A stretch of 64,000 bases of DNA from DATFQE01 sp963739085 (GTDB taxonomy: Bacteria > Actinomycetota > Thermoleophilia > Gaiellales > Gaiellaceae), in assembly GCA_963739085.1 (NCBI GenBank), contig CAVTZA010000013.1, positions 1-64,000 of the forward strand. Direction: 5' to 3'. The position numbers and the translations under genes were made by a program. The notes under the pieces were generated by a model. It saw only the letters and a program-made list of their open reading frames with translations. It did not search any database and had not been told where the DNA came from. Below are positions 17,467 to 25,999 of this stretch, piece by piece; position 1 is the first letter of the stretch; every line of letters starts with the position of its first letter.

Positions 17467-17789
17467 TACTCGCGACAAGGCGGGTAGCCGTCGAGCACCA
17501 CGCTGGCGTTCTCGAACACGAACACGCAGATGCGGTCGCCGCTGCCGGGTCCGAGCGCCCGCACCAGGTCCGGGGTCGACTTTGTGATGTCGCACTCCAG
17601 CCGCTCCCCGACGAGCTTGCGGCAGTCGCCCAGCTCGGCACCGTACTCGCGCTCGACGAATCCGCGGGCTCGCTCCGAACTGCTCGGTGCGAAGACGTCG
17701 AAGACGATCGCGAGCACCCCCAGGCCGACGATCACGGCGCTGGCCGCGAGCATGACGCGGATCAGGAGGAGCAGTTGCGGGCGAGTCAC
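17466..17789 (-). CDS. Small membrane-anchored hypothetical protein between cdsA and dxr
   Basis: A 107-residue protein with one membrane helix (LLLLIRVMLAASAVIVGLGVLAIVFDVF, about residues 6-33) and an external domain with four cysteines (GDCRKLV, LECDI, DRICVFVF, PPCRE) that could form disulfides. The GTG start overlaps the cdsA stop (GTGA). Its stop codon abuts repeat copy 2. Position suggests envelope function; no family recognised. Confidence 0.7.
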   Translation of the reverse strand: MTRPQLLLLIRVMLAASAVIVGLGVLAIVFDVFAPSSSERARGFVEREYGAELGDCRKLVGERLECDITKSTPDLVRALGPGSGDRICVFVFENASVVLDGYPPCRE

Positions 17790-18583
17790 GCGGCGCCGAA
17801 GGCGGCGATCACGTAGAACGCCGCCATCGCGGCGAACAGGTGGGCGTCGAGCCGGTCGAGCATCCCGCCGTGGGCGCCGAGCAGGCGGCTCGCATCCTTG
17901 ACATCGGCGTCCCGCTTCAGCGCCGACTCGAACAGATCGCCGAGCGGTGCGGCGACGGCGATCACGCCGCCGAGCACGAGCGACCGGTAGCCGTCGAGGA
18001 AACCGGTCTCGTAGAGCGCGACCCACGTCACGAAGACTGCTGCGATCGTGCCGGCGACGAACCCCTCCCACGTCTTTCCGGGCGAGATGGCGGGCGCCAG
18101 CTTGTGCCGTCCGACGAGGCGCCCTCCGAAGTACGCAGCCGTGTCGTCGGCGAAGACGGCCAGCAGGACGGTGAAGACGGCGAGCCGGCCGTCCACGTCG
18201 ATCTCGCGGAGCAGCACGATGTGCGCCAGGCCGAGACCGACCCAGCCGGCGGCGAGGAAGGTCGCGCCGACCGAGACCGCGGTCGGGCCGCGCGTCCCGC
18301 CGATCCCCTTGAGCAGGAACGCGAGCGGCAGCGTGATCAGGAATCCGCCGAGCACCCACTCCGGTCCGCCGAGGCGAGCGCCGACGATGGCGGCGAGACT
18401 GCCGGCGAAGCCCGCCAGCGCGACCGGACGCAGCGGCCGCATCAGCCCGAACACCTCGTGAAGGGCGAGCACGCAGGCGACAGCGGCCAGCACGGCGAGC
18501 CACCAGCCGCCGAGGTAGACCAGCCCCAGGACGGGAGGTAGGGCCAGCACCGCGACCAGGACGCGGGAGACGAGCTGGCTCAT
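17786..18583 (-). CDS. cdsA: Phosphatidate cytidylyltransferase
   Basis: A 265-residue polytopic membrane enzyme making CDP-diacylglycerol from phosphatidate and CTP. At least six hydrophobic segments are seen. The family signature is near the C-terminus: ISPGKTWEGFVAG, then PLGDLFESALKRDADVKD and GGMLDRLDAHLFAA. Its ATG follows the uppS stop directly (TAGATG), and the next gene overlaps its own stop. It is part of the standard frr-uppS-cdsA-dxr-rseP order. Confidence 0.94.
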   Translation of the reverse strand: MSQLVSRVLVAVLALPPVLGLVYLGGWWLAVLAAVACVLALHEVFGLMRPLRPVALAGFAGSLAAIVGARLGGPEWVLGGFLITLPLAFLLKGIGGTRGPTAVSVGATFLAAGWVGLGLAHIVLLREIDVDGRLAVFTVLLAVFADDTAAYFGGRLVGRHKLAPAISPGKTWEGFVAGTIAAVFVTWVALYETGFLDGYRSLVLGGVIAVAAPLGDLFESALKRDADVKDASRLLGAHGGMLDRLDAHLFAAMAAFYVIAAFGAA

Positions 18584-19288
18584 CTACCGGCCGCCGAACC
18601 GCCGCCGGCGCCCGGCGTACGCGTCGAGGGCCTCTCGGAGGTGGTCCTCGCCGAAGTCCGGCCAGAGGGTGTCCACGAAGACGAGCTCCGCATAGGCGAG
18701 CTGCCAGAGCAGGAAGTTCGAGATCCGCAGCTCGCCCGAGGTGCGGATGAGCAGGTCGGGATCGGGCAGCTCCGGGGCGTAGAGGTAGCGCGAGAAGGCC
18801 TGCTCGTCGAGACCCTCTGCGGAGGCGCCGTTGGCGAGCAGCCGCTTGACCGCCTCGAGGATCTCCGCGCGGCCGCCGTAGTCGAACGCGATCCAGAGCT
18901 GGAGCCGCTCCTTGTCGGCGGTCGCCTCCTCGAGGTGCGCCATCGCCTCCTGGAGCCACTCCGGAGCCCGGTCGCGCCGGCCGATGAAGCGGGTGCGGAC
19001 GCCCTGCTCGGCGAGGTCCGGGAGCTCGCGCTCGATCGTCTCGCCGAAGATTGCCATCAGGTCCTCGACCTCGGCGCTCGGACGCAGCCAGTTCTCGGTC
19101 GAGAACGCGTAGACGGTCAGCGACTCGACGCCCAGCTCGATCGCACCCTCGACCGTCCGGCGCAGTGCCCTCGTGCCGGCTCTGTGGCCCTCGGCGGTCG
19201 GAAGGCCCCGGGCGGCCGCCCAGCGGCTGTTGCCGTCCAGGATGATCGCCACCGAGCGCGGGAGCTCGGGCGGAGGCGCGGGCCTCAC
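18584..19288 (-). CDS. uppS: Isoprenyl (undecaprenyl) diphosphate synthase
   Basis: A 234-residue cis-prenyltransferase making the lipid carrier for cell-wall synthesis. Motifs: SVAIILDGNSRWAAARGLPT with the catalytic Asp, GHRAGTRALRR, TVYAFSTENWLRP, WIAFDYGGRAEI and LPDPDLLIRTSGELRISNFLLWQ. The usual DGNGRWA reads DGNSRWA here. The GTG start overlaps the frr stop by one base. Because the substrate chain length is not certain in Actinobacteria, the exact product could be another polyprenyl diphosphate. Confidence 0.94.
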   Translation of the reverse strand: MRPAPPPELPRSVAIILDGNSRWAAARGLPTAEGHRAGTRALRRTVEGAIELGVESLTVYAFSTENWLRPSAEVEDLMAIFGETIERELPDLAEQGVRTRFIGRRDRAPEWLQEAMAHLEEATADKERLQLWIAFDYGGRAEILEAVKRLLANGASAEGLDEQAFSRYLYAPELPDPDLLIRTSGELRISNFLLWQLAYAELVFVDTLWPDFGEDHLREALDAYAGRRRRFGGR

Positions 19289-19845
19289 TAGACCTCCGTG
19301 ATCTCGGCTTCCTTGCGCTTCAGCAGCTCGTCGATCTTGTGGACGTGCTCGTCCGTGAGCTTCTGGACGCGGTCCTCGGCGCGGCGCTCTTCGTCGTCGC
19401 CCACGTCGCCGTTCACGACGAGCTCCTTCAGGTGGTGCATGACGTCGCGGCGCACATTGCGCACGGCGACGCGCCCGTCCTCCGCGAGATGACGGACGAC
19501 CTTGACCAGCTCCTTGCGCCGCTCCTCGGTGAGCTGCGGAATGGGCAGTCGGATCATCTTGCCGTCGTTCGACGGCGTCAGGCCGAGATCGGACTCCTGG
19601 ATCGCGCGCTCGACCGACTTCATCGAGCTGGGGTCGAACGGCTGAACCGTCAGCATGCGCGGCTCGGGCACGTTGATCGTCGCCAGCTGCTTGAGCGGCG
19701 TCTGCTGCCCGTAGTAGTCGACGTTGACGCGGTCGAGCAGCGCCGCCGACGCGCGTCCCGTGCGCACCGTGTTGAACTCGTTGTGCGTGGACTCGACGGA
19801 CTTGTCCATCCGCCGGGTCGCATCGCTGATCAGGTCGTCGATCAT
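19288..19845 (-). CDS. frr: Ribosome recycling factor
   Basis: A 185-residue RRF, which with EF-G splits post-termination ribosomes. Near-full family features: DKSVESTHNEFNTVRTGRASAALLDRV, YYGQQTPLKQLATINVPEPR, LGLTPSNDGKMIRLPIPQLTEERRKEL and the C-terminal helix around VQKLTDEHVHKIDELLKRKEAEI. Length equals the family norm. Overlaps pyrH (ATGA-type junction) and uppS, so translation is coupled. Confidence 0.96.
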   Translation of the reverse strand: MIDDLISDATRRMDKSVESTHNEFNTVRTGRASAALLDRVNVDYYGQQTPLKQLATINVPEPRMLTVQPFDPSSMKSVERAIQESDLGLTPSNDGKMIRLPIPQLTEERRKELVKVVRHLAEDGRVAVRNVRRDVMHHLKELVVNGDVGDDEERRAEDRVQKLTDEHVHKIDELLKRKEAEITEV

Positions 19846-20624
19846 GCGCTTCCTCCGTCGCCCGGTGTGGAGATGATGGTGCCGACGCGCTCGCCGAGCA
19901 CGACGCGCCGAATGTTCCCATCTTCGAGCGCGAAGACGTAGATCGGCAGGCCGTTTTCCATGCAGAGCGACAGCGCCGTCGTGTCCATCACGCGCAGGCC
20001 GCGCTCGATCGCCTCGAGGTGCGTGAGCTCCGGCAGGAACTCCGCCCCGGGATCGCGCCGCGGGTCGTCCTCGTAGACGCCCTGAACCTCGTGCTTCGCC
20101 ATCAAGATGGCCTCGGCGCCGATCTCCAGGGCACGGAGCGCGGCGGCCGTGTCGGTGGTGAAGAACGGGTTGCCCGTCCCCGCGGCGAAGATCACGATCC
20201 GGCCCTTCTCGAGGTGCCTGATCGCCCGCCGGCGGATGTACGGCTCGGCGACCTCCGAGACCTCGAGCGCCGACAGGACGCGCGTGTGCGCGCCGCGTCG
20301 CTCGAGCACGTCCTGCAGGGTGAGCGCGTTCAGGACGGTGGCGAGCATCCCCGCATAGTCGGCGGTGGCCCGGTCCATGCCCTCCGCGGCGGCCGCCATG
20401 CCGCGGTAGATGTTCCCCGCGCCCACGACGATCGCGATCTCGACGCCGCGCGAGCGGACGTCCACGATCTCCTCGGCGATCCCCTCGACCGTGTCGAGGT
20501 CGATCCCGTACTGCTTGGGGCCCATCAGGGCCTCCCCCGAGAGCTTGAGCAGGATGCGCGCGAACGCGGGCGCGGCCTCGGGTGTCGCTACGGCGCCTTC
20601 CGGCTCGGGCAGCGAATCGGTCAC
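19842..20624 (-). CDS. pyrH: UMP kinase
   Basis: A 260-residue hexameric amino-acid-kinase-fold enzyme phosphorylating UMP. Motifs: ILLKLSGEALMG (residues about 24-35), IAIVVGAGNIYRG, DRATADYAGMLATVLNAL, FAAGTGNPFFTTDTAAALRA and DPGAEFLPELTH. About 20 residues rich in Pro/Ala/Glu precede the usual start, an N-terminal extension that could also mean the true start is internal. Lies 4 bp after tsf and overlaps frr. Confidence 0.95.
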   Translation of the reverse strand: MTDSLPEPEGAVATPEAAPAFARILLKLSGEALMGPKQYGIDLDTVEGIAEEIVDVRSRGVEIAIVVGAGNIYRGMAAAAEGMDRATADYAGMLATVLNALTLQDVLERRGAHTRVLSALEVSEVAEPYIRRRAIRHLEKGRIVIFAAGTGNPFFTTDTAAALRALEIGAEAILMAKHEVQGVYEDDPRRDPGAEFLPELTHLEAIERGLRVMDTTALSLCMENGLPIYVFALEDGNIRRVVLGERVGTIISTPGDGGSA

Positions 20625-20628
20625 CGGC

Positions 20629-21432
20629 TCATTCTGCGAGCGCGAAGCGCTCGAACTCGAGCACCTCGGCGCCCGCCTCGGACAGCGCCTGGCCGACCGT
20701 CTTCGACGTGTCGTGGATCCAGGGCTGGTCGGTGAGCACCCGGTCGCCGAAGAAGCGCTTGCTCAGCATGCCTTCGACGATCTTCTCACGAGCCTGTTCG
20801 GGCTTCGACTTGACCTCGTCCGAGTTCGCGTAGATCTCGCGCTCGGCCGCGACGACTTCCTCGGGCACGTCCTCCCGGCTCACCCACCTCGGCCCGGCAG
20901 CCGCGACCTGCATCGCGAGGAACCGGCCGAGCTCGTCGTCACCACCTCGCACCTGGACGAGCGTTCCCAGCTTGTTCGCGGGCGGGTGCGCGTACCCGGC
21001 GATCCGGCCGCCGTCGACGGCCTCGAAGCGCGTGGCGCCGGTGATCGTGATGTTCTCGCCGAGCTTGGCCACGAGCTCGACGCGCTCGTCCTCGAGTTGC
21101 TCGACGGCGTCGCGTCCCTCCGCGTCGACGAGCTTCAGCGCCTTCTCGGCGAACGCGAGGAACTCGGCGTTGTTCGACACCGGCTCGGTCTCGCAGCCGA
21201 CGGCGACGATCGTGCCCTTCCGACCGCCGTCGGCGATCGTGTAGCCGACCTTGCCCTCGTTGGTCTCGCGTCCGGCCCGCTTCTGCGCGCCGGCGAGGCC
21301 CTTCTCGCGCAGCAGCTTCTGCGCGGCCTCGAGGTCGCCGCCGGTCTCGACGAGCGCCCGCTTGCAGTCCATCATCCCCGCGCCGGTGCGGTCGCGGAGC
21401 TCCTTGACGAGTGCGGCCGAGATTGCGGTCAC
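20629..21432 (-). CDS. tsf: Elongation factor Ts
   Basis: A 267-residue nucleotide exchange factor for EF-Tu. The UBA-like N-terminus ALVKELRDRTGAGMMDCKRAL with GDLEAAQKLLREKG is followed by the core motif GCETEPVSNNAEFLAFA, then PANKLGTLVQV and IYANSDEVKSKPEQAREKIVEG. The GTG start overlaps the rpsB stop (GTGA-type), so the two are translationally coupled, the normal arrangement. Confidence 0.96.
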   Translation of the reverse strand: MTAISAALVKELRDRTGAGMMDCKRALVETGGDLEAAQKLLREKGLAGAQKRAGRETNEGKVGYTIADGGRKGTIVAVGCETEPVSNNAEFLAFAEKALKLVDAEGRDAVEQLEDERVELVAKLGENITITGATRFEAVDGGRIAGYAHPPANKLGTLVQVRGGDDELGRFLAMQVAAAGPRWVSREDVPEEVVAAEREIYANSDEVKSKPEQAREKIVEGMLSKRFFGDRVLTDQPWIHDTSKTVGQALSEAGAEVLEFERFALAE

Positions 21433-22379
21433 GACTGCTCCTCCTCGGCGGGCTCCTCGGCGGGCTCGTCGGCGGGCGCAGGCACCGCGGCGGCCTCCGG
21501 CTCGGGCGACGCTTCCTCGGCGACCGGCTCGGCCGTCGCCTCTTCCTGAGCGGGCGCCACGGGCTCGGGTGCTTCGGCGACGGGCTCCGCCGGCACTGCG
21601 GCGGGCTCCTCCTCTGCCGCGGCGGGCTCCTCCTCCGCCGCCGCGGCCTCGGCCCCGTTGCCGTTGGCGCTCGTGCGCGCGAACTCCTCGGCCGTCACGC
21701 TGGTCTGCCCGGCGGCGATGCCGTCCGCGATCGCCCTGATGATCAGGCTGCACGAGCGGATCGCGTCGTCGTTGCCCGGGATGATGTAGTCGGCCTCGTC
21801 GGGGTCGCAGTTCGTGTCCACGAGCGCGACCACGGGCAGGCCCAGCCGGCGCGCCTCGCGCACGGCGAGCTGCTCCTTGCGCAGGTCGACGATGAAGACC
21901 GCGTCCGGCTGCTTTCGCATCTCCGCGACGCCGCCGAGGTTCGCCTCGAGCTTCTCGAGCTCGCCGAGCATGGTGATCCGCTCCTTGGCGGGCAGGAGGT
22001 CGATCTGGCCCTCCTCGTTGAGCCGGCGCAGCTCGTGGAGCCGCTCGATGCGGCTCGAGATCGTGCGCCAGTTGGTCAGCAGACCGCCCAGCCAGCGGTG
22101 ATTGACGTAGGGCATCTTGACGCGGGCGGCGTGCTCCGCGACCGCGTCCTGGCTCTGCTTCTTCGTGCCCACGAAGAGCATCGAGCCGCCGCGGCTCGCG
22201 AGGTTGCGCGCGAAGTCGTGCGCCTCCTGCACGAGGTCCAGCGTCTGCTGGAGATCGATGATGTAGATGCCGCCGCGCTCCGTGAAGATGAAGCGCTTCA
22301 TCTTCGGGTTCCAGCGGCGCGTCTGGTGACCGAAGTGGACTCCGGCCTCCAGGAGCTCTCGCATGCTTACGACCGGCAC
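21429..22379 (-). CDS. rpsB: Ribosomal protein uS2 with long acidic tail
   Basis: The first 230 or so residues are a standard S2 protein of the 30S subunit: MRELLEAGVHFGHQTRRWNPKM, IYIIDLQQTLDLV, MPYVNHRWLGGLLTNWRTI, PDAVFIVDLRKEQLAV. The remaining 80 or so residues are a low-complexity Glu/Ala/Pro tail (EEEPAAAEEEPAAVPAEPVA), far longer than usual. GTG 22379 is chosen because AAAGGGG lies seven bases upstream; another in-frame start exists at 22409. First gene of the block; TAAGAT at 22497-22502 suggests a promoter and a 5' leader of more than 100 bases. Confidence 0.94.
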   Translation of the reverse strand: MPVVSMRELLEAGVHFGHQTRRWNPKMKRFIFTERGGIYIIDLQQTLDLVQEAHDFARNLASRGGSMLFVGTKKQSQDAVAEHAARVKMPYVNHRWLGGLLTNWRTISSRIERLHELRRLNEEGQIDLLPAKERITMLGELEKLEANLGGVAEMRKQPDAVFIVDLRKEQLAVREARRLGLPVVALVDTNCDPDEADYIIPGNDDAIRSCSLIIRAIADGIAAGQTSVTAEEFARTSANGNGAEAAAAEEEPAAAEEEPAAVPAEPVAEAPEPVAPAQEEATAEPVAEEASPEPEAAAVPAPADEPAEEPAEEEQS

Positions 22380-22496
22380 AGTGCGGCCCCTTTCTTGGTT
22401 CGACTTCACTCTCAGCCGGCGGGGGCGCGGATGGAACCGACCCGAGGGGCCGGCACCGCCACCCGTCCGTCCGCCGGGACGGGAACAGGAGCGGGC

Positions 22497-22502
22497 ATCT
22501 TA
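22497..22502 (-). promoter_or_regulatory. Candidate -10 (TAAGAT) for the rpsB operon
   Basis: TAAGAT is the only good TANNNT hexamer in the 136-bp gap before rpsB. It implies a GC-rich leader of about 110 bases, a place where ribosomal autoregulation could act. No clear -35 was found. Confidence 0.35.
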
Positions 22503-22515
22503 GCTGCCGTCGTGT

Positions 22516-23394
22516 CTACAGGGCGCTCAGGAACACGGCCAGGTCGTCCGGAAGCGGCGATTCCGCCTCGACGCGCTCGCCCGTGAGCGGGTGCTCGAAC
22601 GCGAGCTTCGACGCGTGCAGGAACTGGCGCTCGAGGCCCGGTTCGGGCACGCCGTACACGGGGTCGCCGACGACGGGCAGGTCGATCGCGGCGAGGTGGA
22701 CGCGAATCTGGTGCGTGCGTCCCGTCTCCAGCCGCACGCGCAGGAGAGCGTGCGAGTCGTAGAGCCGCTCGACTTCGAAGTGCGTGATCGCCTCGCGCGG
22801 GCTGTCGGTGTCGAGCGAGTGGCGGAACGGATCGCTGCGGTCGCGCCCGATCGGCGCCTCGATGCGCCCGGCCCGCGAACGCGGGCGGCCGCGGACGAGC
22901 GCGGCGTAGGTGCGCTCGAGCCCGCGCTCACCGACGAGCTCCTTCAGACGGTCGTAGGCCTCGTCCGAGCGCGCCACGACGAGCAGGCCCGAGGTGTCGC
23001 GATCGAGCCGGTGGACGATCCCGGGCCGATCAGCCTCGTCCCCGCCCTCGGCGCCGTATGCCAGCAGCCCTTGGACGAGTGTCCCGCCCTCGTGGCCGGG
23101 GGCGGGATGGACGACGACGCCCGCGGGCTTGTCGACGACGAGCAGGTGCTCGTCCTCGTAGGCGATCCGGAGGTCCATCGGCTCGGGCGCCAGCTGGCGC
23201 GGGCGGCGCTCGGGCAGCTCGAGCTCGAGCGTCTCGCCGCCCTCGAGCCGGTGGCTCTTGCTGCGCGGGCGGCCGTCCACGCGCACGGCGCCGGCCTCGA
23301 GCAGACGCTCCGCCTCGGACCGCGACTCGACCTCGGGAAGGCCGGCCAGGAAGCGGTCGAGCCGGAGCCCGGCCGCGTCGTCAGGAACGCGCAG
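22516..23394 (-). CDS. rluD: RluD-family pseudouridine synthase
   Basis: An enzyme isomerising uridines in 23S rRNA. An S4 domain (AGLRLDRFLAGLPEVESRSE) precedes the catalytic domain with DEHLLVVDKPAGVVVHP and the catalytic-Asp motif IVHRLDRDTSGLLVVA; LETGRTHQIRVHLAAIDLPVVGDPVYG follows. Coding potential begins upstream of the first GTG (23286), just after an in-frame TGA. The only start-like codon there is CTG at 23394, overlapping the lspA end. So a CTG start or a small sequence error is likely; from CTG the protein has 292 residues. Confidence 0.88.
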   Translation of the reverse strand: MRVPDDAAGLRLDRFLAGLPEVESRSEAERLLEAGAVRVDGRPRSKSHRLEGGETLELELPERRPRQLAPEPMDLRIAYEDEHLLVVDKPAGVVVHPAPGHEGGTLVQGLLAYGAEGGDEADRPGIVHRLDRDTSGLLVVARSDEAYDRLKELVGERGLERTYAALVRGRPRSRAGRIEAPIGRDRSDPFRHSLDTDSPREAITHFEVERLYDSHALLRVRLETGRTHQIRVHLAAIDLPVVGDPVYGVPEPGLERQFLHASKLAFEHPLTGERVEAESPLPDDLAVFLSAL

Positions 23395-23971
23395 CGGGTG
23401 CGTCGGTCAGCGGGTGCGGACGGCCGGGCTTGCGCCGGTCGGCGGCCAGCAGGGCGACGAGCAGGATCACCACGCCGGCGACGATGAAGGAGTCGGCGAG
23501 GTTGAACGCCGGCCAGTAGCGCACGTCGATGAAGTCGGTGACGTGTCCGAGCCGTACGCGGTCGATGAGGTTGGAGGCGCTGCCGCCGATCAGCAGCCCG
23601 AGGGCGACCGGGAGCACCGGGTGGCGCGCGCCCGAGCGGGCGAAGAAGAACAGCATCCACCCCACGGCCGCCGCCGTGAGCACGGTGACGATCGGCGTGG
23701 CGCTGGCGAAGAGCCCGAAGGCGATGCCCGAGTTCTGGACGTGGTGGATCGACAACGGCCCGATGACGTGCGCCTCGTCGTCGAGCGCGAGCTGGCTCGA
23801 GACGAGCTGCTTGGTCAGCTGGTCGGCGACGACAGCCGCGAGCGCCACGGACAGCAGCCCGAGCCACTGCGAGGCGCGCGCGCCGAGCGGGCGCTGCGCC
23901 GCGGAGACCGGCGTCAACCCGTTTGTCGACGACCCCACCCGGATCTCGGGCCTGACCGAAGGTTCGCTCAC
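23381..23971 (-). CDS. lspA: Lipoprotein signal peptidase II
   Basis: A 196-residue membrane aspartic protease removing signal peptides from prolipoproteins. Four hydrophobic segments are visible. Conserved blocks: HHVQNSGIAFGLF, LLIGGSASNLIDRVRLGHVTDFIDVRYWPAFNLADSFIV region holding both catalytic Asp residues (NLIDR and NLADS). The first 30 residues are a polar extension. Overlaps traR at its start and rluD at its end. Confidence 0.94.
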   Translation of the reverse strand: MSEPSVRPEIRVGSSTNGLTPVSAAQRPLGARASQWLGLLSVALAAVVADQLTKQLVSSQLALDDEAHVIGPLSIHHVQNSGIAFGLFASATPIVTVLTAAAVGWMLFFFARSGARHPVLPVALGLLIGGSASNLIDRVRLGHVTDFIDVRYWPAFNLADSFIVAGVVILLVALLAADRRKPGRPHPLTDAPAARS

Positions 23972-24339
23972 CGACGCTCCGCCAGGCGCTTGCAGTCGAT
24001 GCAGAGCGTCACCCAGGGCATCGCCTCGAGCCGCTCCATGTTGATCGGCTCGCCGCAGTTCTCGCAGATGCCGTAGGTGCCCTCCTCGATCCGCTCGAGG
24101 GCGGCGTCGATGCGGCCGAGGTGCGCCTCCTCGCTCTCCTCGAGCGTCGAGTCGAGCTCGCGGTCGTAGGTGTTCGACGCGATGTCGCCCATGTGGTCGT
24201 CGGCGCCGCCGGAGAGCTCCTGGTCCTCGGCCTCGGTCGCGCCTCGGTACTCCTCGTGGAGGTAGGCGATCGCGCGGGCCGTGCGCTCCCGATCCTCCTG
24301 GAGGCGGGTCTTGAACGACTTGACGTCGATCGTGCTCAC
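23968..24339 (-). CDS. TraR/DksA-family zinc-finger protein
   Basis: A 123-residue protein with a long coiled-coil N-terminus (SFKTRLQEDRERTARAIAYLHEEY) and a C4 zinc finger near the end (CENCGEPINMERLEAMP and LCIDCK). In related proteins the coil enters the RNA polymerase secondary channel. In Actinobacteria the role is not established. The GTG overlaps the DUF167 stop. Member of the sepF-to-rluD cluster. Confidence 0.85.
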   Translation of the reverse strand: MSTIDVKSFKTRLQEDRERTARAIAYLHEEYRGATEAEDQELSGGADDHMGDIASNTYDRELDSTLEESEEAHLGRIDAALERIEEGTYGICENCGEPINMERLEAMPWVTLCIDCKRLAERR

Positions 24340-24623
24340 GCGCGGCTGTCCTTTCCCCCGGCTGCCCCGAGGAGGCGCTCGGTCTCTTCGGGCCCGATGT
24401 CGGCCAGCTCGATGAGCTTGTCGCGACCGCCGTGCCCGGAAACGATGGAGATCGTACGCGGTGGGACGTCGAGCGTGGCGGCGAGGAGCGCGACGAGAGC
24501 CTCGTTCGCCTTCCCGTCTTCGGGCGGGGCGGCGACCCGGACCTTCCACGCCCGCCCGTGACGACCGACGACCGCGCTCGTGCGTGCGCCCGGAGAAACC
24601 CGCAGGGCGAGTCGAGTTGCCAC
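24336..24623 (-). CDS. DUF167 (YggU-like) protein
   Basis: A 95-residue protein with the DUF167 pattern: ALRVSPGARTSAVVGRHG, WKVRVAAPPEDGKANEALVALLA and ISIVSGHGGRDKLIEL. The family lies beside yggT and yggS in many bacteria; its function is unknown. GTG 24623 follows the divIVA stop by 20 bp, and its own stop overlaps the traR start. Confidence 0.85.
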   Translation of the reverse strand: MATRLALRVSPGARTSAVVGRHGRAWKVRVAAPPEDGKANEALVALLAATLDVPPRTISIVSGHGGRDKLIELADIGPEETERLLGAAGGKDSRA

Positions 24624-24643
24624 CGCCTGAGTGTAGCCCGCTC

Positions 24644-25078
24644 TCAGGCCGCTTCCGCGCTCGCGTCGCCCTCGTCGAGGACGTCGAGAGCGCCCGCGAG
24701 CCGGGCCCGGATGCACGCGGACTCCGCCGCGAGAAGCTCGCGCTCGGCGCGCGCCGCACGGACGATCTCGCGGGCGGTGGCGTGCGCCTCCTCCTGCACG
24801 AGCGCCGCCTGCTTCTGCGCGCCATCGCGCAGCTCGGCAGCGGTTCGCTCGGCCGAGACGAGCGTCTGGCGCAGCAGCCCCTCGAGCTCGCGGTAGCGGA
24901 CGACGTCGTCCTCGAGCTGCTCGACGCGGTCGGCGAGGTCGGCCCGCTCGCGCCAGACCTCCTCGAAGCTGTCTGCGATCTCCAGCAGGAGCCGGTCGGT
25001 CGCGTTGCGCGCATAGCCGCCGAAGGGCACCCGCTTGAGGCTGACGTGGCGGATCTCGACCGGGGTCGTCGTCCTCAT
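24644..25078 (-). CDS. DivIVA-domain coiled-coil protein
   Basis: A 144-residue protein whose N-terminus VEIRHVSLKRVPFGGYARNATDRLL is the DivIVA lipid-binding crossed-loop region, with the helical FEEVWRERADLADRVEQLEDDVVRYRELEGLLRQTL coil behind it. DivIVA proteins mark curved membrane and organise polar growth or septation in Actinobacteria. This one is shorter than Wag31, so it may be a SepIVA-like paralog. The ATG overlaps the yggT stop by one base. Confidence 0.82.
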   Translation of the reverse strand: MRTTTPVEIRHVSLKRVPFGGYARNATDRLLLEIADSFEEVWRERADLADRVEQLEDDVVRYRELEGLLRQTLVSAERTAAELRDGAQKQAALVQEEAHATAREIVRAARAERELLAAESACIRARLAGALDVLDEGDASAEAA

Positions 25079-25392
25079 CAGTGGAACCTTTCGAGAATCG
25101 CGTTCAGGATCCTTGCTCCGATCACCAGCGCGAACACGCCGACGATCGGCGAGAGGTCGAGCGGCCCGAGCGGAGGCAGGAAGCGCCGGAACAGGCGCAG
25201 GTAGGGCTCGCACACGTCGTAGAGGAAGCGCTGGACACGGTTCAGTGTGGGCGAGTACGGCAGCCGGATCCAACTGGTCAGGATGTAGGCGAAGATCAGC
25301 AGGACGTAGACGCCGGTGAAGACGGAGACGAAGCTCTGCAGGCTCGAGATCGCGTCTCCGAGCAGGGGCGAACCGAGGCTCACAGCGTCCAT
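25078..25392 (-). CDS. YggT family membrane protein
   Basis: A 104-residue protein with two membrane helices (FVSVFTGVYVLLIFAYILTSW and LSPIVGVFALVIGARILNAIL) around the family loop LNRVQRFLYDVCEPYLRLFRRFLPPLGPLDLSP. YggT proteins sit in division clusters beside sepF; role unclear, possibly osmotic or septal. ATG 25392 is chosen over GTG 25383. Confidence 0.86.
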   Translation of the reverse strand: MDAVSLGSPLLGDAISSLQSFVSVFTGVYVLLIFAYILTSWIRLPYSPTLNRVQRFLYDVCEPYLRLFRRFLPPLGPLDLSPIVGVFALVIGARILNAILERFH

Positions 25393-25423
25393 CTTGGCGA
25401 GTTCGCGCCCCGCCTCGCCGTTC

Positions 25424-25987
25424 CTACGCTTGATTGAAGAAGCCGCCGCGCTCGAGCAACCGGGCCCGCTCTTCGGCGGATACCTCGACGTTTCGCGGCG
25501 TGAGCAGGAACACCTTGTCGGCAACGCGCTGCATGCCTCCGTCGAGGGCGTACGTCAGGCCGCTGGCGAAGTCGATCAGCCGTTTCGAGAGCTCCTGGTC
25601 GGTGCCCTGCAGGTTGAGGATCACGGGCGTGCTGTCCTTGAACCGGTCGGCGATCTGCTGGGCGTCGTTGAAGCTGCGCGGGATGACGAGGTGCACACGA
25701 ACCGACGGGCTGGGGACGCCGGCGAGCTGCGGGCGGGCGGCGCGTTGCGCGGACGTCCGCTCCGCCGAGCGCATCGTCGCCGTGCTGGCGCCCTCGTCCG
25801 ACTCGTCGGTCCAGTCGTCCAAGTCGCGCTGGCGCCGGCGGGGTGAGAGCCGGCGCACGTTCGGCCGCTCGCGGTAGCTCCGTTCGAGCTCCTCTTCTGT
25901 GGCGTAGCCGTCCTCGTCCCAGTCCTCGTCCTCCTCGGCGATCCCGAAGTAGACGAGAGTGCGGTTCCAGACGTCTGCAAAACCCAT
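25424..25987 (-). CDS. sepF: Cell division protein SepF
   Basis: A 187-residue FtsZ membrane anchor. Residues 1-14 (GFADVWNRTLVYFG) form the amphipathic membrane helix, followed by an acidic disordered linker (EEDEDWDEDG). The C-terminal dimer domain carries VHLVIPRSFNDAQQIADRF, VILNLQGTDQELSKRLIDFASGL and ADKVFLLTPRNVEVS. TATCCT lies exactly six bases before ATG, with no ribosome-binding site. First gene of the division cluster; ftsZ is not in the window. Confidence 0.94.
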   Translation of the reverse strand: MGFADVWNRTLVYFGIAEEDEDWDEDGYATEEELERSYRERPNVRRLSPRRRQRDLDDWTDESDEGASTATMRSAERTSAQRAARPQLAGVPSPSVRVHLVIPRSFNDAQQIADRFKDSTPVILNLQGTDQELSKRLIDFASGLTYALDGGMQRVADKVFLLTPRNVEVSAEERARLLERGGFFNQA

Positions 25988-25993
25988 GGATGC

Positions 25994-25999
25994 AGGATA
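25994..25999 (-). promoter_or_regulatory. Leaderless-type -10 (TATCCT) of sepF
   Basis: TATCCT ends six bases before ATG 25987 and directly follows the yggS stop codon. Confidence 0.55.
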
